64,000 nucleotides of DNA from Aeromicrobium marinum DSM 15272 (GCF_000160775.2 NZ_CM001024.1:2479241-2543240), one strand, 5' to 3'. Counted from the stretch's first letter, positions 42,181-51,657 are shown. Notes: generated by a model not told the origin, from the letters alone. Program-made: numbers and translations.

Positions 42181-43152
42181 CTACTGATTCAGGTGGGTGG
42201 AGAGCCAATCCAGGATCGGCCGGGGCCGTCGCTGAAACTCCAGGTAGCCGTCCCAACGCCGGGTCGTTCCCTCGACCCAGGAGAGTTCCTTGGAGTCCAC
42301 GTCAATCAGCTCATACATCCGTTCAAGATCGTGCGGCCGGGTCAACGCGTCATCGCGGACGCCATATATATAGGTCGGGACGGTCACGTGCCGGGCCCAT
42401 TCTGCGTCGGGACGGCTACCGAAAGGCACGGAGGTCCCGATCGTGACGAGTTGGTCGAGGTCGTCCAACCGGTCCGCGCCGACGCCGACGATGTCAAGCA
42501 GTCGACTCATAATCACTTTGTCCGACACCGGCTGGCAAGCGACCAGGCAGGTGATCTGCTCAAACGCCGAGGGGGCGATCTTCATTGCTGCGAAGGTCGA
42601 GTTGGCACCGAGACAACGGCTGAACAGGGCGATCTTCATCGACTTCATCGCCTGGTGCTGGCGGGCGAAGCCTAGCGAACCGAGAACGTCCCGCGCCTCG
42701 TACAGTCCACTGGTCACCGCTCCTCCGTTGGCTGCTCCGCTCAGGCCAAAATTGCGCAGGTCGTAAGTCAGGACGTTGTAGCCAGCCCGATGGAGGATGT
42801 CGTAGTCGGGCACGAAGTTGACGTCCATCGTGTTGCCGCTCGATCCCCAGATCGTCTTCCACGGTTCGAGGTGGGTGGGCAGGCCTGCCCGGCTGAAGCC
42901 CATGGGGTGGTTGAGGATCACCAGCTTGTCGCTGTTGGCCGGGATGAACCAGCCTTCCAAGGGCACTCCGTCCGCCGAGGGAAAGGTGACGTCTTGGAAG
43001 TCCAGTCCCGCGTCGCTCGGGGACCACAGAACTGGTGAGCGAACCGGGTTGACGAAGGCGTGAGAGATACCGGTGAGGATCGCGTCGGATTCTGCTGACG
43101 ACAGCGCGGGGCGGGTCGGATTCGTCAGATCGGTCGTGCTGTCGACGGTCAT
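42181..43152 (-). CDS. Alpha/beta-fold hydrolase with a cysteine at the nucleophile position
   Basis: This 323-residue protein has the alpha/beta hydrolase plan (VILNHPMGFSRAG, YNVLTYDLRNFGLSG). The nucleophile elbow reads FSRCLGAN with Cys180 in place of serine, as in dienelactone-hydrolase-type enzymes. The acid is likely in YGVRDDAL (D267/D268). The region where the catalytic histidine normally lies (WVEGTTRRWDGY) has none. It may use another residue or act on a special substrate. It is the last gene of the catabolic operon, overlapping the amidohydrolase stop (ATGA). Confidence 0.75.
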   Translation of the reverse strand: MTVDSTTDLTNPTRPALSSAESDAILTGISHAFVNPVRSPVLWSPSDAGLDFQDVTFPSADGVPLEGWFIPANSDKLVILNHPMGFSRAGLPTHLEPWKTIWGSSGNTMDVNFVPDYDILHRAGYNVLTYDLRNFGLSGAANGGAVTSGLYEARDVLGSLGFARQHQAMKSMKIALFSRCLGANSTFAAMKIAPSAFEQITCLVACQPVSDKVIMSRLLDIVGVGADRLDDLDQLVTIGTSVPFGSRPDAEWARHVTVPTYIYGVRDDALTRPHDLERMYELIDVDSKELSWVEGTTRRWDGYLEFQRRPRPILDWLSTHLNQ

Positions 43153-44207
43153 GGCTCAACCTCCTGGGTGGTGATGATGGGAAGAGACTGCACGGACATG
43201 GGGTGAGGAGGCCGGTGCTTCGCTGACGAACTCGCCGGCGGGGTCGCGCCGGCTGCCCGATCGAGGCGCAAGAGCCTGCGGGCATTACTCGTCAGGGCGG
43301 GATCCAGATGGTTCGGTGGACGTTCTGAGTCCCATCCTCCGAAGTTCGACCCGAACACCAAGTGATCGGTGGGCAACGTTCTGCGGACGAGTGCGTCAGC
43401 TTCGTCGGAGTGCACATGGACGTCGAACCAAAGTCGCTGAAGGTGTTCGTTCAGGCGAGCCTCGGTGACCGGGGATCGGGCCGTGCGGGCGAAGGCGCTG
43501 AGTCGTCCCCAGAGCATGGCAAGACCGCCGCCCGCATGTGACAAGCAGACGTCGAGCCGCGGGAAGCGGTCAAGGACGGATCCAAGAAGAAAACTGCTCG
43601 CAGCGATGGTGTCTTCCAGCGGGTACCCGATGACGGCTTGGCCCGTCCATCTGTCCAGTCGGGGGTCACCCGGTGGTCCATCAATTCCCGGCATGGCGGA
43701 GTGCACGAACAAGGGCACGTCCAGGTCCTGGCACGCCTGGTAAACGGGGTCGAGCGCTTCATTGTCCAGGTGAGGCCGGGCATCAGAACCCATGTAGCCG
43801 CCCACCATCCCGAGATCCTTCACGCATCGGTGCAACTCTTCGGCTGCCGCCTCGGGACGTTGGGTCGGCAGCTGGGCGAGACCGAGGCCCCGGCCGTCCG
43901 TCCTTGAGCACCACGAGGAGAGCAAGTTGTTCGCGAGGCCGGCGAAGCGTTCTGCGACCTCCGGCGGAGCGTGGTGGAAGAGCCACAACGGCGAGATCGA
44001 CACCACCTGCATCTCGATTCCCGCATCGTCGAGCGCGTCGAGGCGACTCGCTGGAGAAGCAGCGAGGAGCGACGGGTCGCTGACCGGCCACTCCATGCCT
44101 CCGGTCACCAAGCGATGTCCGGATGGGCCGGTCTGGATGGCGGGACCGTACGTCCCTGCTTCGCCCATCAGCTCGTCGAAGAAAAGGTGAGCGTGGACGT
44201 CGATCAT
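43149..44207 (-). CDS. Amidohydrolase_2-family enzyme (ACMSD-like)
   Basis: This 352-residue protein has an N-terminal HAH (H5, H7) metal site, VHSAMPG, LSHAGGG and a late GSNFGGWD segment in place of the more usual GSD. The fold is shared by ACMSD and gamma-resorcylate decarboxylase, which decarboxylate ring or ring-cleavage acids; some members are hydrolases instead. ATG 44207 is chosen because it overlaps the dioxygenase stop (ATGA) and has GGAG 8 nt upstream. In this operon it probably acts on a ring-fission product or a carboxylated precursor. Confidence 0.8.
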   Translation of the reverse strand: MIDVHAHLFFDELMGEAGTYGPAIQTGPSGHRLVTGGMEWPVSDPSLLAASPASRLDALDDAGIEMQVVSISPLWLFHHAPPEVAERFAGLANNLLSSWCSRTDGRGLGLAQLPTQRPEAAAEELHRCVKDLGMVGGYMGSDARPHLDNEALDPVYQACQDLDVPLFVHSAMPGIDGPPGDPRLDRWTGQAVIGYPLEDTIAASSFLLGSVLDRFPRLDVCLSHAGGGLAMLWGRLSAFARTARSPVTEARLNEHLQRLWFDVHVHSDEADALVRRTLPTDHLVFGSNFGGWDSERPPNHLDPALTSNARRLLRLDRAAGATPPASSSAKHRPPHPMSVQSLPIITTQEVEP

Positions 44208-45139
44208 GACCATGTCTCCACCGCGCGCAACGAGGACTGCGGCCCAAGGTCGCGCCAGTGGTGGCCCCACACCTCGTTCGGGGCTCCAGCGGTCTTGTCG
44301 ATGAGGCGCATCGTCCAGGTCGCATCGTCGATGTCGATCGAGTCGCAGCCGAGCTCGATGTCGAATCCACTTGGGGTTCGGGTGTAGAACGACATCTGCT
44401 CGTCACCCACGTGCCGGCCCAGGGTCGCGCTGACCTCCCAAGGTCCGGTCTGCACCGTGTCGTAGGCACGCCCGACCTCGTCAACGCTTTCGGATTCGAC
44501 CATCAGGTGCTGAAGGCCGAGCAGCCGTCCCGGCATCTCCCACAGGGCGATGCTGTGATGGCGGGTGTTGCACCGCAGGAAGCGCATGGTGCCCAAGGCG
44601 GGACCGTGGTGAACCACGTCGGTGGTGACCAGGCCGAGCACTTCCTCGTAGAAGGCGGTGCCGACCTCCAGGTCAGGAACAACGAGCACCGCGTGCCCGA
44701 GGCCCTGCGGCCCGGTGCGGAACTTGGTGGTCGAACGCTCACCCCGGAAAGACCGATCGAATTCGACGGCGCCGGCGTAGACCTCATGCCGGATGCCGAA
44801 CGGGTCATGGAAGGAGACGAGTTCACTGACCATCCGTTGGTTCGCCACTTCCGCCGACTCGACAACGACCTCGACTCCTCGAGACCGCAGGGTTGCGGTA
44901 ATCCGGTCAAGATCGCCGCTGTCGCGTGACTCCCACCCGATGTAGGCGACTTCGTCCGTGTCACCGGGGTGGACGGCGAGACGGAACGCGCGGTCGTCCC
45001 ACCGCATCCGGTGTGCGCCGGTCTCATCGCTGACGACTTCCATGCCGAACACCCGGCGGGCGAAGTCGGGCCATTCCTCGGCCCGGGGGGTGGTGACGCC
45101 CAGATATCCCAGACTGTGCATCAGTCGGTGGTTCATCAC
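44204..45139 (-). CDS. Type I extradiol ring-cleavage dioxygenase
   Basis: This 311-residue two-domain VOC-fold protein is like 2,3-dihydroxybiphenyl dioxygenase. Fe(II) ligands are visible as H149 (GLGHAVL), H211 (GLQHLMVE) and E262 (GFDIELG). The catalytic-pocket residues H194/H195 (NTRHHSIAL) and Y252 (SFYTRTPSG) are also present. It should cleave a catechol-like ring next to the hydroxyls using O2. GTG 45139 overlaps the upstream stop; ATG 45136 is equally possible. It sits between a monooxygenase/hydrolase group and an amidohydrolase, as expected for the ring-opening step. Confidence 0.87.
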   Translation of the reverse strand: MMNHRLMHSLGYLGVTTPRAEEWPDFARRVFGMEVVSDETGAHRMRWDDRAFRLAVHPGDTDEVAYIGWESRDSGDLDRITATLRSRGVEVVVESAEVANQRMVSELVSFHDPFGIRHEVYAGAVEFDRSFRGERSTTKFRTGPQGLGHAVLVVPDLEVGTAFYEEVLGLVTTDVVHHGPALGTMRFLRCNTRHHSIALWEMPGRLLGLQHLMVESESVDEVGRAYDTVQTGPWEVSATLGRHVGDEQMSFYTRTPSGFDIELGCDSIDIDDATWTMRLIDKTAGAPNEVWGHHWRDLGPQSSLRAVETWS

Positions 45140-46326
45140 GCAACCCCCTGCCGCGAAGGGTGAGCAGTGTCCTCGAGTGACGCCAACGTGAGGTCGATCC
45201 AGTCGCAGATGTAGTCGCGGACCACCAGCATGTTGTCGACGCTGCAGTGTTCGACACCGCCCTCTCGGTCACCAAAGATCTTCAGCGCGGGGGCCGGACT
45301 GGAGGTCAGGTCGGCATACAGCTGATGGGCGTACCCGACGTCGATCTGCCGGTCGTGCTCTCCGTGCACGACGAGGTACGGCACGGAGATCTTGTCGGCG
45401 ACCCCTCGCAGGTTGATGCTCTCGGAGAGCTCAATGAAGTCGTCGAGGTTGTCGCAGCCCCACACCCACTGGACGTGGTCCCAGTAATGCGGGACGGGTC
45501 GGTCACCTTGATTCGCGAGGCGCTGCTGTTGCACTTGGCCCCAGTCGTAGTTCGATCCCCAGGCGACTCCAAAGCTCAGCCGGGGCTCGAAGGCCGTGGC
45601 GCGCGGTCCGTAGTAGCCGCCGAGTGACCAGGCGACGAGTCCGATGAGTTGGGGGTCGATGTCTGGTTGATCCTCGAGGAAGTCAACGCAGGCTGTGGCC
45701 CAGGATTCGGTGGCGACCGAGGCGGTCAGGTTTCGCAGGCGTAGCGCCTCGCCCGATCCCGGGGTGTCGACGATCAGGGACCCGATGCCGCGGGCCAAGA
45801 GTTCCTGGGCAACGCCGGTGCCGAAGATCTGCTCCTTCGTGCTGTCGAGCCCGTTCCAGAAGATGACGCAAGGGGTGCGGCGGGCGGTTGCTGGTGGGCG
45901 GATGAGGATGCCCGGCAGCGACTCGGCCCCGAAGGGCACCTCGACCTTTTGCGCCGGGGAACGAGTGAGCTCAAGGTGCCGATCGAAACTTGCCAAAGAC
46001 GCGGCGTAAGCCGCGCGGCGGGGCGCGAAGGTTCGGGCCTGCATACGTTCAGCCGTTTGGTAGTAAGCAGTGGCACGGGCCAGCTTGGCGCCGGCCGATC
46101 TCGGCCGACCTGCGGCCTCGTCCTCGTTGGCCAGTTCGACCAGGGTCTCGGCCAGCTCGCACCATGACTCGAAAAACATCTGGGTCTGGGCGTCTTCATC
46201 TGCGTCATTGCCCTCGTTCAGCAGCGGACGGCAGGCTTTGTCGATCTCGCCGATGTGGCCGCCGACGGAGAGAGCCAAGTTCACTGAGAGGTTCCAGACA
46301 TACTTGTGGGGAAAAGGTTCGAACAC
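45136..46326 (-). CDS. Alpha/beta hydrolase, C-C-bond-hydrolase/FrsA-like
   Basis: This 396-residue protein has a helical N-terminal cap of about 125 residues followed by the hydrolase domain. The nucleophile elbow is AWSLGGYY (S234), the acid is in VHGEHDRQID, and the histidine is in GGVEHCSV. This length and order resemble 2,6-dihydroxypseudooxynicotine hydrolase and related C-C hydrolases that split ring-fission or diketone products. GTG 46326 with GGAGG 5 nt upstream is the start. Following the dioxygenase in a pathway sense, it would hydrolyse the meta-cleavage product. Confidence 0.78.
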   Translation of the reverse strand: MFEPFPHKYVWNLSVNLALSVGGHIGEIDKACRPLLNEGNDADEDAQTQMFFESWCELAETLVELANEDEAAGRPRSAGAKLARATAYYQTAERMQARTFAPRRAAYAASLASFDRHLELTRSPAQKVEVPFGAESLPGILIRPPATARRTPCVIFWNGLDSTKEQIFGTGVAQELLARGIGSLIVDTPGSGEALRLRNLTASVATESWATACVDFLEDQPDIDPQLIGLVAWSLGGYYGPRATAFEPRLSFGVAWGSNYDWGQVQQQRLANQGDRPVPHYWDHVQWVWGCDNLDDFIELSESINLRGVADKISVPYLVVHGEHDRQIDVGYAHQLYADLTSSPAPALKIFGDREGGVEHCSVDNMLVVRDYICDWIDLTLASLEDTAHPSRQGVA

Positions 46327-46339
46327 GTCAGCCTCCGGG

Positions 46340-47323
46340 CTACTTGAGGGCAAGGGCGCTGACCGGTGCACCCGAGGCGCCGGTCAGCGGGAGCGGGGAA
46401 GCGACGAGCATGACCTCGACGATCCCGTCGTCCGCACAGTCATCTGCGAGTGCATCGAGGTCGAACATCTCGCCGAAGGCGAGTCCGCCGTGGACCAGGG
46501 CCACGATGTGCAGTGGCTGGAAGTATCCGATTTCGTTCGGTCGAACCTCCACCCCCCACGTGTCCGTGGCGATCGCAGCCACTTCGCGATCGTGCAGCCA
46601 CGGGGCCATGTGCAGCGACAGGCCGGGGGCGTCGCCACCGGCGTAGTCGCCCCACCTGCCGCGACGCTCGTTCATGAAGCCGGTGCGAATGAGGATCGCA
46701 GATCCGGGCTGAAGGTCGACGTCATGGGCCTGGAGGTAGTCGTCGATCTCGTCCGGCCCGATGGCCTCACCGGGAGCCAGCGAGACCACACCTCGATGAC
46801 GTGCGATGTCGATCAGAACCGCAGGCATGACCATCCGGCCCGTCCAGTGCTCGATGCCGTTGTGTGCCGCACCACGGCTGGTCACATCGCCGGCGGAGCG
46901 GCCGTTGTACATGCGCCCCTCCCAGAAGATGTGGGACAAGGAGTCCCATTGAGTGCCGCACTGGGTTGGCATGACCAGGACGTCGTCGGAGAATCCGAAC
47001 CCTTGGGCTGGTCCGAAGCCACCCGGGAGCGGGTCCTGGGCTCCGGAGACGTGGTCGCTGCCGCTCGCTGTCACAAGCAGTTGGGGGTTGGAGCGGAAGC
47101 CGCCCGGCTGCGGCCCGGTCTGGTCGTAGGGAAGGCTGAGCGAGAAGCTCTTGCCTTGCGTGACGAGGGCCGCGGCTCGGGTGATCTGTTCGGCCCCCAC
47201 GAGGTTGAGCGTGCCGATCTCGTCGTCGTCGCCCCAGCGGCCCCAGTTCGAGCAGGTCGCGATGTAGTGCTCGAGCAGTTGTCGATCGGTGGTTTGCTCG
47301 CGGGTAGGTGCGGTGGATGTCAT
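46340..47323 (-). CDS. Cyclase-family hydrolase (kynurenine formamidase-like fold)
   Basis: This 327-residue protein belongs to the putative cyclase family. The metal-site motif normally written GTHxDxPxH appears as GTQWDSLSH, so one histidine is glutamine, while HIFWEGRMYNG and the later WLHDREVAAIATDTWGVE match. Longer members of this family (about 320 residues) occur in catabolic clusters and hydrolyse cyclic or amide bonds. It ends 13 nt before the hydrolase start, and its own start is 15 nt after the monooxygenase stop. Confidence 0.8.
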   Translation of the reverse strand: MTSTAPTREQTTDRQLLEHYIATCSNWGRWGDDDEIGTLNLVGAEQITRAAALVTQGKSFSLSLPYDQTGPQPGGFRSNPQLLVTASGSDHVSGAQDPLPGGFGPAQGFGFSDDVLVMPTQCGTQWDSLSHIFWEGRMYNGRSAGDVTSRGAAHNGIEHWTGRMVMPAVLIDIARHRGVVSLAPGEAIGPDEIDDYLQAHDVDLQPGSAILIRTGFMNERRGRWGDYAGGDAPGLSLHMAPWLHDREVAAIATDTWGVEVRPNEIGYFQPLHIVALVHGGLAFGEMFDLDALADDCADDGIVEVMLVASPLPLTGASGAPVSALALK

Positions 47324-47338
47324 CGGATCCTCCCGATC

Positions 47339-48454
47339 TCAGTAGGGCTCGGCCAGTCGGCCAAATGCTTCGGCGGTGACTCGTTCATGCTCGGCACCGG
47401 GAGTGTTCGGATGTGTCTGCCAGTGGCTGAGCTGACAGGCCGTGTCGACCACGAAGCGGCACCTGTCGTAGCGACGTGCGCTGTAGGCGGCGAGCGCGTC
47501 CTCGACCGAGTGAGACCTTCCCAGTTCTTCACCGAGGACCACCGCGTCCTCCAGGCACATCGCAGCGCCGGCAGCCAGTTGCGGCGTCGGGCAGTGGGCC
47601 GCGTCACCGAGCAGGACAGCGCCGCCGCGGTGCCACGGCTCCGGGACCAGAACGGTCTCGAAGGAGGCGAAATTCACGAGGGACGGATCCCCGATGTCGG
47701 GTCGCACGTCGGCGACTAGTCCGCCGAAGGGCGCCGTCTTCTCCAGGAGCAGATCGACGATCTGTTCTTGGGTGGGCCGGTAGTCGGAGGGCACGGGGAT
47801 CGAGCAGTAGAGGTACATGGACGTGTCGGAGGTCGGGGTGAACCCGAGGAAGACATCACCTGCCGGGTGGTACTGGACCTCACCACTCACGCCGGGCGGG
47901 CGCGGAAGAACGGCTCGAATGCATCCCTGTCCGCGAAAGGTGGTCGGCAGGTCACCGAACACGAGTGTGCGAACGGTGGACCTGACTCCGTCAGCACCGA
48001 CCACCAAGTCGAATTCACCTCTGGATCCGTCGGCGAAGTCGACGGAAACGGCCGCGTCGACCTGATGGAGCGAAACGGGTTCGGCAGAGGTCCGGATCGG
48101 GACGCCGAGCCCCAGCGCATGGTCGAGCAGGACCGAGTGCAGCGCCGGCCGCATCATGCCGAGCATGCCGGGCTGGTCCGTGCCGACAGGTGAGGGAATT
48201 TCGAAGCTACTCGCCACCGACCCGTCGAGTGCGAAGGTGTCGAAGTTGGAGAACCCGTATCCGCGCCGAAGGCACTCGTCGTGGAGGCCTAGTGCGGCGA
48301 GCGCACGCAGCGATGGCCCGATGAGGGTGATGCCGCTGCCGAGTGCTTCGACAGTTTCACGTCGCTCGACCAGGGTCACATCGAGACCCTGCTGCGCCAG
48401 CGAGATCGACGTTGCGAGTCCGCCGATCCCGGCTCCCACTATCAGTGCCCGCAC
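47339..48454 (-). CDS. FAD-dependent aromatic monooxygenase (group A)
   Basis: This 371-residue hydroxylase has the three group-A marks: GAGIGG at residues 7-12, the NAD(P)H/FAD motif VVGADGVRSTVR, and GDAAHCPTPQLAAGAAMCLEDA near the C terminus. It probably hydroxylates a ring to give the catechol for the dioxygenase. GTG 48454 has GGGAGGG about 8 nt upstream. It leads the six-gene leftward operon. The promoter lies in the 131-bp gap after the LysR gene. Confidence 0.87.
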   Translation of the reverse strand: MRALIVGAGIGGLATSISLAQQGLDVTLVERRETVEALGSGITLIGPSLRALAALGLHDECLRRGYGFSNFDTFALDGSVASSFEIPSPVGTDQPGMLGMMRPALHSVLLDHALGLGVPIRTSAEPVSLHQVDAAVSVDFADGSRGEFDLVVGADGVRSTVRTLVFGDLPTTFRGQGCIRAVLPRPPGVSGEVQYHPAGDVFLGFTPTSDTSMYLYCSIPVPSDYRPTQEQIVDLLLEKTAPFGGLVADVRPDIGDPSLVNFASFETVLVPEPWHRGGAVLLGDAAHCPTPQLAAGAAMCLEDAVVLGEELGRSHSVEDALAAYSARRYDRCRFVVDTACQLSHWQTHPNTPGAEHERVTAEAFGRLAEPY

Positions 48455-48585
48455 GTCCGAGCCCTCCCATGAATGGACGTGGACTGCCTCCCCTAGGAGG
48501 CTTCGGTGTGGTCCGCGTCACGCAATGAGGTTGACTCTAGGTGCATCTCTCATCCTTCGGAAGTGATGCTTTTCGATCGCTGACA

Positions 48586-49551
48586 TCACTCAGACTGATG
48601 TATTGATTCCATTCGCGCAGCCGCCTCCACCATCCGGCGACGCAGCCACCGATGGGCCGGGTCCGCGTCGGCGCGGGCCGACCAGAACGCGGCCTCTCGT
48701 AGCGGGGACAGTTCGACGGGTGGCTCCATCAGACGAAGGCTGATCCGTGATTCGAAATATCGTGCGAGGCGCTCGGGGAGGAGCGCCATCATCGTTGTCC
48801 CGGGCAGGAGAAGCGGTTGCACAACGAAACTCTGCGCCTCGATGGCCAGCGGCCGCTCGTAGCCGACCTGCTGCAACCGCATGTCACTGATCGTCGCCGT
48901 CGACGAACTGCTGAACGACACTGACGGCAAGGTGCGGAACTGGTGCTCGGTCATGACGTCTCCCACATCTGGATGGTCCCGGGCGACCGCACACACCAGA
49001 CGGTCGGTGAACAGCATTCGCGAGCGCACAAGTGGCTCGTCCTCCACCAACTCGTCGGGATAGATCAGCAGGTCGAGCTGCGACCGCACGACTGATGGAG
49101 CTGCGTCGCGGGTGACCGGAAAAATTTCGAACCGTACGTGGGGCGCTTCGCGCCGGAGGTCGGACAGCAGCGGCCCCAGGAACATCAAGAGCACGTAGTC
49201 ACTGGCCATTACCGTGAAGGTTCGACTGCTCGTCGTCGGGTCGAACTCTCGACCGGCGCGGATCGTGGACTCCAGGCCGTCGAGTGCCTCTCTGATCGGG
49301 GCGACAAGTTCCAGTGCGCGGTTGGTCGGAGCCAGGGATCGCCCTTGCCGCACGAGTAGCGGGTCGTCGAAGAACTTGCGTAGGCGTGCCAACGAAGCAC
49401 TCATCGCCGGTTGGCCGATGGACATGCGCTCAGCAGCGCGGGTGACGCTGCTCTCGGCCATGAGTGCGTCGAAGGCCAGCAGCAGGTTGAGATCCAGCCT
49501 GTAGAGCTCGTCGCGGTTCACTTGGTCACCCACTTCCATCGATCGAATCAA
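48586..49551 (-). CDS. LysR-family transcriptional regulator (NodD-like)
   Basis: This 321-residue protein has an N-terminal winged helix at residues 18-75 (LNLLLAFDALMAESSVTRA, then MSIGQPAMSASLARLRKFF) and a substrate-binding effector domain after it. It divides the catabolic operon (same strand, downstream) from the acetoacetyl-CoA synthetase gene (divergent, 58 nt away) and probably controls both. The start is uncertain; ATG 49539 is an alternative. The short gap to the divergent gene must contain its operator. Confidence 0.88.
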   Translation of the reverse strand: MIRSMEVGDQVNRDELYRLDLNLLLAFDALMAESSVTRAAERMSIGQPAMSASLARLRKFFDDPLLVRQGRSLAPTNRALELVAPIREALDGLESTIRAGREFDPTTSSRTFTVMASDYVLLMFLGPLLSDLRREAPHVRFEIFPVTRDAAPSVVRSQLDLLIYPDELVEDEPLVRSRMLFTDRLVCAVARDHPDVGDVMTEHQFRTLPSVSFSSSSTATISDMRLQQVGYERPLAIEAQSFVVQPLLLPGTTMMALLPERLARYFESRISLRLMEPPVELSPLREAAFWSARADADPAHRWLRRRMVEAAARMESIHQSE

Positions 49552-49609
49552 TACTTCTCATGCCAAAGTATCGCTGTCGCGTGGGCGACTCGGTACCTAG
49601 TGTGGCCCC

Positions 49610-51550
49610 GTGTCCTCACCACGATCCACCCGCGAGGCGGTACCCCGACCACAACTGCTGGACTTCTCCGATGGTGTCGGCCGAAAACTCGGCACCGAGA
49701 TGCACGACTACCGACGCCTGTGGAGCTGGTCGATCGACGAACCGGACGCGTTCTGGTCCGCGGTGTGGGACTACGTCGGCATGCCCCACCGCGACGCCTC
49801 CGATCCCGTGCTGACCGACTCGGCCATGCCGGGAGCTGAGTGGTTCCCTGGTGTGCAGCTCAACTACGCCGAAGAGATGTTCCGCCACCGCAGCCCGGAT
49901 GACACTGCCGTCACCGGTGTGGACGAGTTCGGCATCGTCAGGACGCTGTCATGGTCTGAACTCCAGCAGCAAGTGGCGTCCGGCGCCGCCTGGCTCCGCG
50001 CACACGGAGTTGGCACCGGTGATGCGGTCGCCGGTTACCTCCCCAACTCAACCGAGGCAGTCGTTGCGTTTCTCTCGGCTGCGAGCGTCGGCGCCACCTG
50101 GGGCCTGTGCGGACTCGACTACGCCGGGGAGGCCGCTTTGGCCCGGCTTGGCCAGCTGCGCCCGAAGGTCCTGATCGCAGCCAAGCAGACCCACGTCGGC
50201 GGCCGGCTCGTCGACCGCCGCGATGACGTCGCTGTGCTTCGGGAGGGGCTTGCCGAGGTGGTGGCGACCGCCATCGTCGGAGTCACCGAGTGGGACAAGG
50301 ACGCTGCCAGCTTCGACACTGTCGTCTCGAATGCTGCATCGGCCTGGTCGCCCGCCCGGGTGCCGTTCGACCACCCGCTGTGGGTGCTTTTCACATCAGG
50401 GACCACTGGCAAACCCAAGGGCCTGGTCCACGGTCACGGCGGGATTCTGCTGGAGCAGCGGAAGATCGGGACCCTGCACCTCGACCTGGGCTCTGACGAC
50501 CGAGTTCTCTGGTACACCTCACCCAGTTGGATGATGTGGAACTTTCTCATCGGTGCGCTGCAGTGCGGCGCGGAGATCGTCTGCTACGAAGGCAGTGCAG
50601 GCCACCCGGGCATCGGCAGACTTTGGGACCTCGCCCGAGAGCTCGACGTCACTGTCCTCGGCACCAGTCCCGGGTACCTGGCAGCATGCCGAGCTGGCGG
50701 CATCGAGCTGCCGGCCCCGGGCAGCACCGGCCTGCGCCTTCTCGGAGTCACCGGATCCACCTTCACCCCTGACCTTCATTCGTGGGTCGCCGATGCCATC
50801 GGCGACGAGGTACCGATCGCATCTACCAGCGGAGGGACCGATGTGTGCACCGCGTTCGTGGGTCACAGCCCGACTGTTGCGTCTGTGCCCGGAGAGCTCT
50901 CCGCGCCGTGCTTGGGCGTCAACCTGCGCTGCTTCGACGATGCAGGCGCCTCGGTCGTCGGCCGAGCCGGCGAGCTGGTCATCACGGCACCCATGCCTTC
51001 CATGCCGCTTCGAATTCTCGGCGATCCGGACGGCTCGAGGTACCGCGCTGCCTACTTCGACCGGTACCCCGGGACGTGGTGTCATGGCGACTCGATCACC
51101 GTGACCGGCCGAGGCTCGGTCATCATCCACGGCCGCTCCGACGCCACCCTCAACCGCCACGGGGTCCGCATGGGATCGGGCGACATCACGGCGCCGGTCG
51201 AACAACTCCCAGAGGTGGCCGAAGCGCTCGTGATCGGGATGGAACGACCGAACGGCGGATACAGCATGCCTCTGTTCGTCCATCTCGTCGATGGTCACGA
51301 CCTCGATGAGAACTTGATCGAACGTCTGCGGTTCGCTATCCGTTCTTCGACCTCACCGCGCCACGTGCCGGACGAGTTCATCGCTGTCCCGGGCATACCC
51401 CACACCAAGACCGGCAAGAAGCTTGAGGTGCCGATCCGCCGGATATTTCTGGGTGAGGATCCCGACGATTGCCTCGACCGGCGAGCAGTAGACGATCCCG
51501 CCCTGATCGATTGGTTCGCCGCGCTGGCCCGCTCGTGGCAGCCCCGCTAA
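49610..51550 (+). CDS. Acetoacetyl-CoA synthetase
   Basis: This 646-residue acyl-adenylate enzyme of the acetoacetate:CoA ligase group activates acetoacetate with ATP and CoA. Clear signatures are TSGTTGKPKGLVHGHGG, the substrate segment STSGGTDVC, and a C-terminal catalytic lysine in HTKTGKKLEVP. Length matches the family (about 650). GTG 49610 lacks a ribosome-binding site and may be leaderless, with TACCTAG about 14 nt upstream. Its presence suggests the ring-cleavage pathway releases acetoacetate or a similar 3-keto acid. Confidence 0.88.
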   Translation: MSSPRSTREAVPRPQLLDFSDGVGRKLGTEMHDYRRLWSWSIDEPDAFWSAVWDYVGMPHRDASDPVLTDSAMPGAEWFPGVQLNYAEEMFRHRSPDDTAVTGVDEFGIVRTLSWSELQQQVASGAAWLRAHGVGTGDAVAGYLPNSTEAVVAFLSAASVGATWGLCGLDYAGEAALARLGQLRPKVLIAAKQTHVGGRLVDRRDDVAVLREGLAEVVATAIVGVTEWDKDAASFDTVVSNAASAWSPARVPFDHPLWVLFTSGTTGKPKGLVHGHGGILLEQRKIGTLHLDLGSDDRVLWYTSPSWMMWNFLIGALQCGAEIVCYEGSAGHPGIGRLWDLARELDVTVLGTSPGYLAACRAGGIELPAPGSTGLRLLGVTGSTFTPDLHSWVADAIGDEVPIASTSGGTDVCTAFVGHSPTVASVPGELSAPCLGVNLRCFDDAGASVVGRAGELVITAPMPSMPLRILGDPDGSRYRAAYFDRYPGTWCHGDSITVTGRGSVIIHGRSDATLNRHGVRMGSGDITAPVEQLPEVAEALVIGMERPNGGYSMPLFVHLVDGHDLDENLIERLRFAIRSSTSPRHVPDEFIAVPGIPHTKTGKKLEVPIRRIFLGEDPDDCLDRRAVDDPALIDWFAALARSWQPR

Positions 51551-51612
51551 CCGGAACCTTCGCCGGTCGGCTCTGTCGAGGCGCCGTCGATCCGCGACTT
51601 TCGCCGCACGAT

Positions 51613-51638
51613 GCCCCGGACCTGGTGTGGTCCGGGGC
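51613..51638. terminator. Bidirectional terminator
   Basis: GCCCCGGACC (51613-51622) pairs exactly with GGTCCGGGGC (51629-51638) over a 6-nt loop, between the ends of the convergent synthetase and permease genes. Confidence 0.8.
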
Positions 51639-51657
51639 TTCATGCATGGATCACACG

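Noticed and set aside
46070-47719. Long plus-strand open frame (549 codons)
   Set aside because: It is antisense across the cyclase-family, hydrolase and monooxygenase genes and shows no domain pattern.
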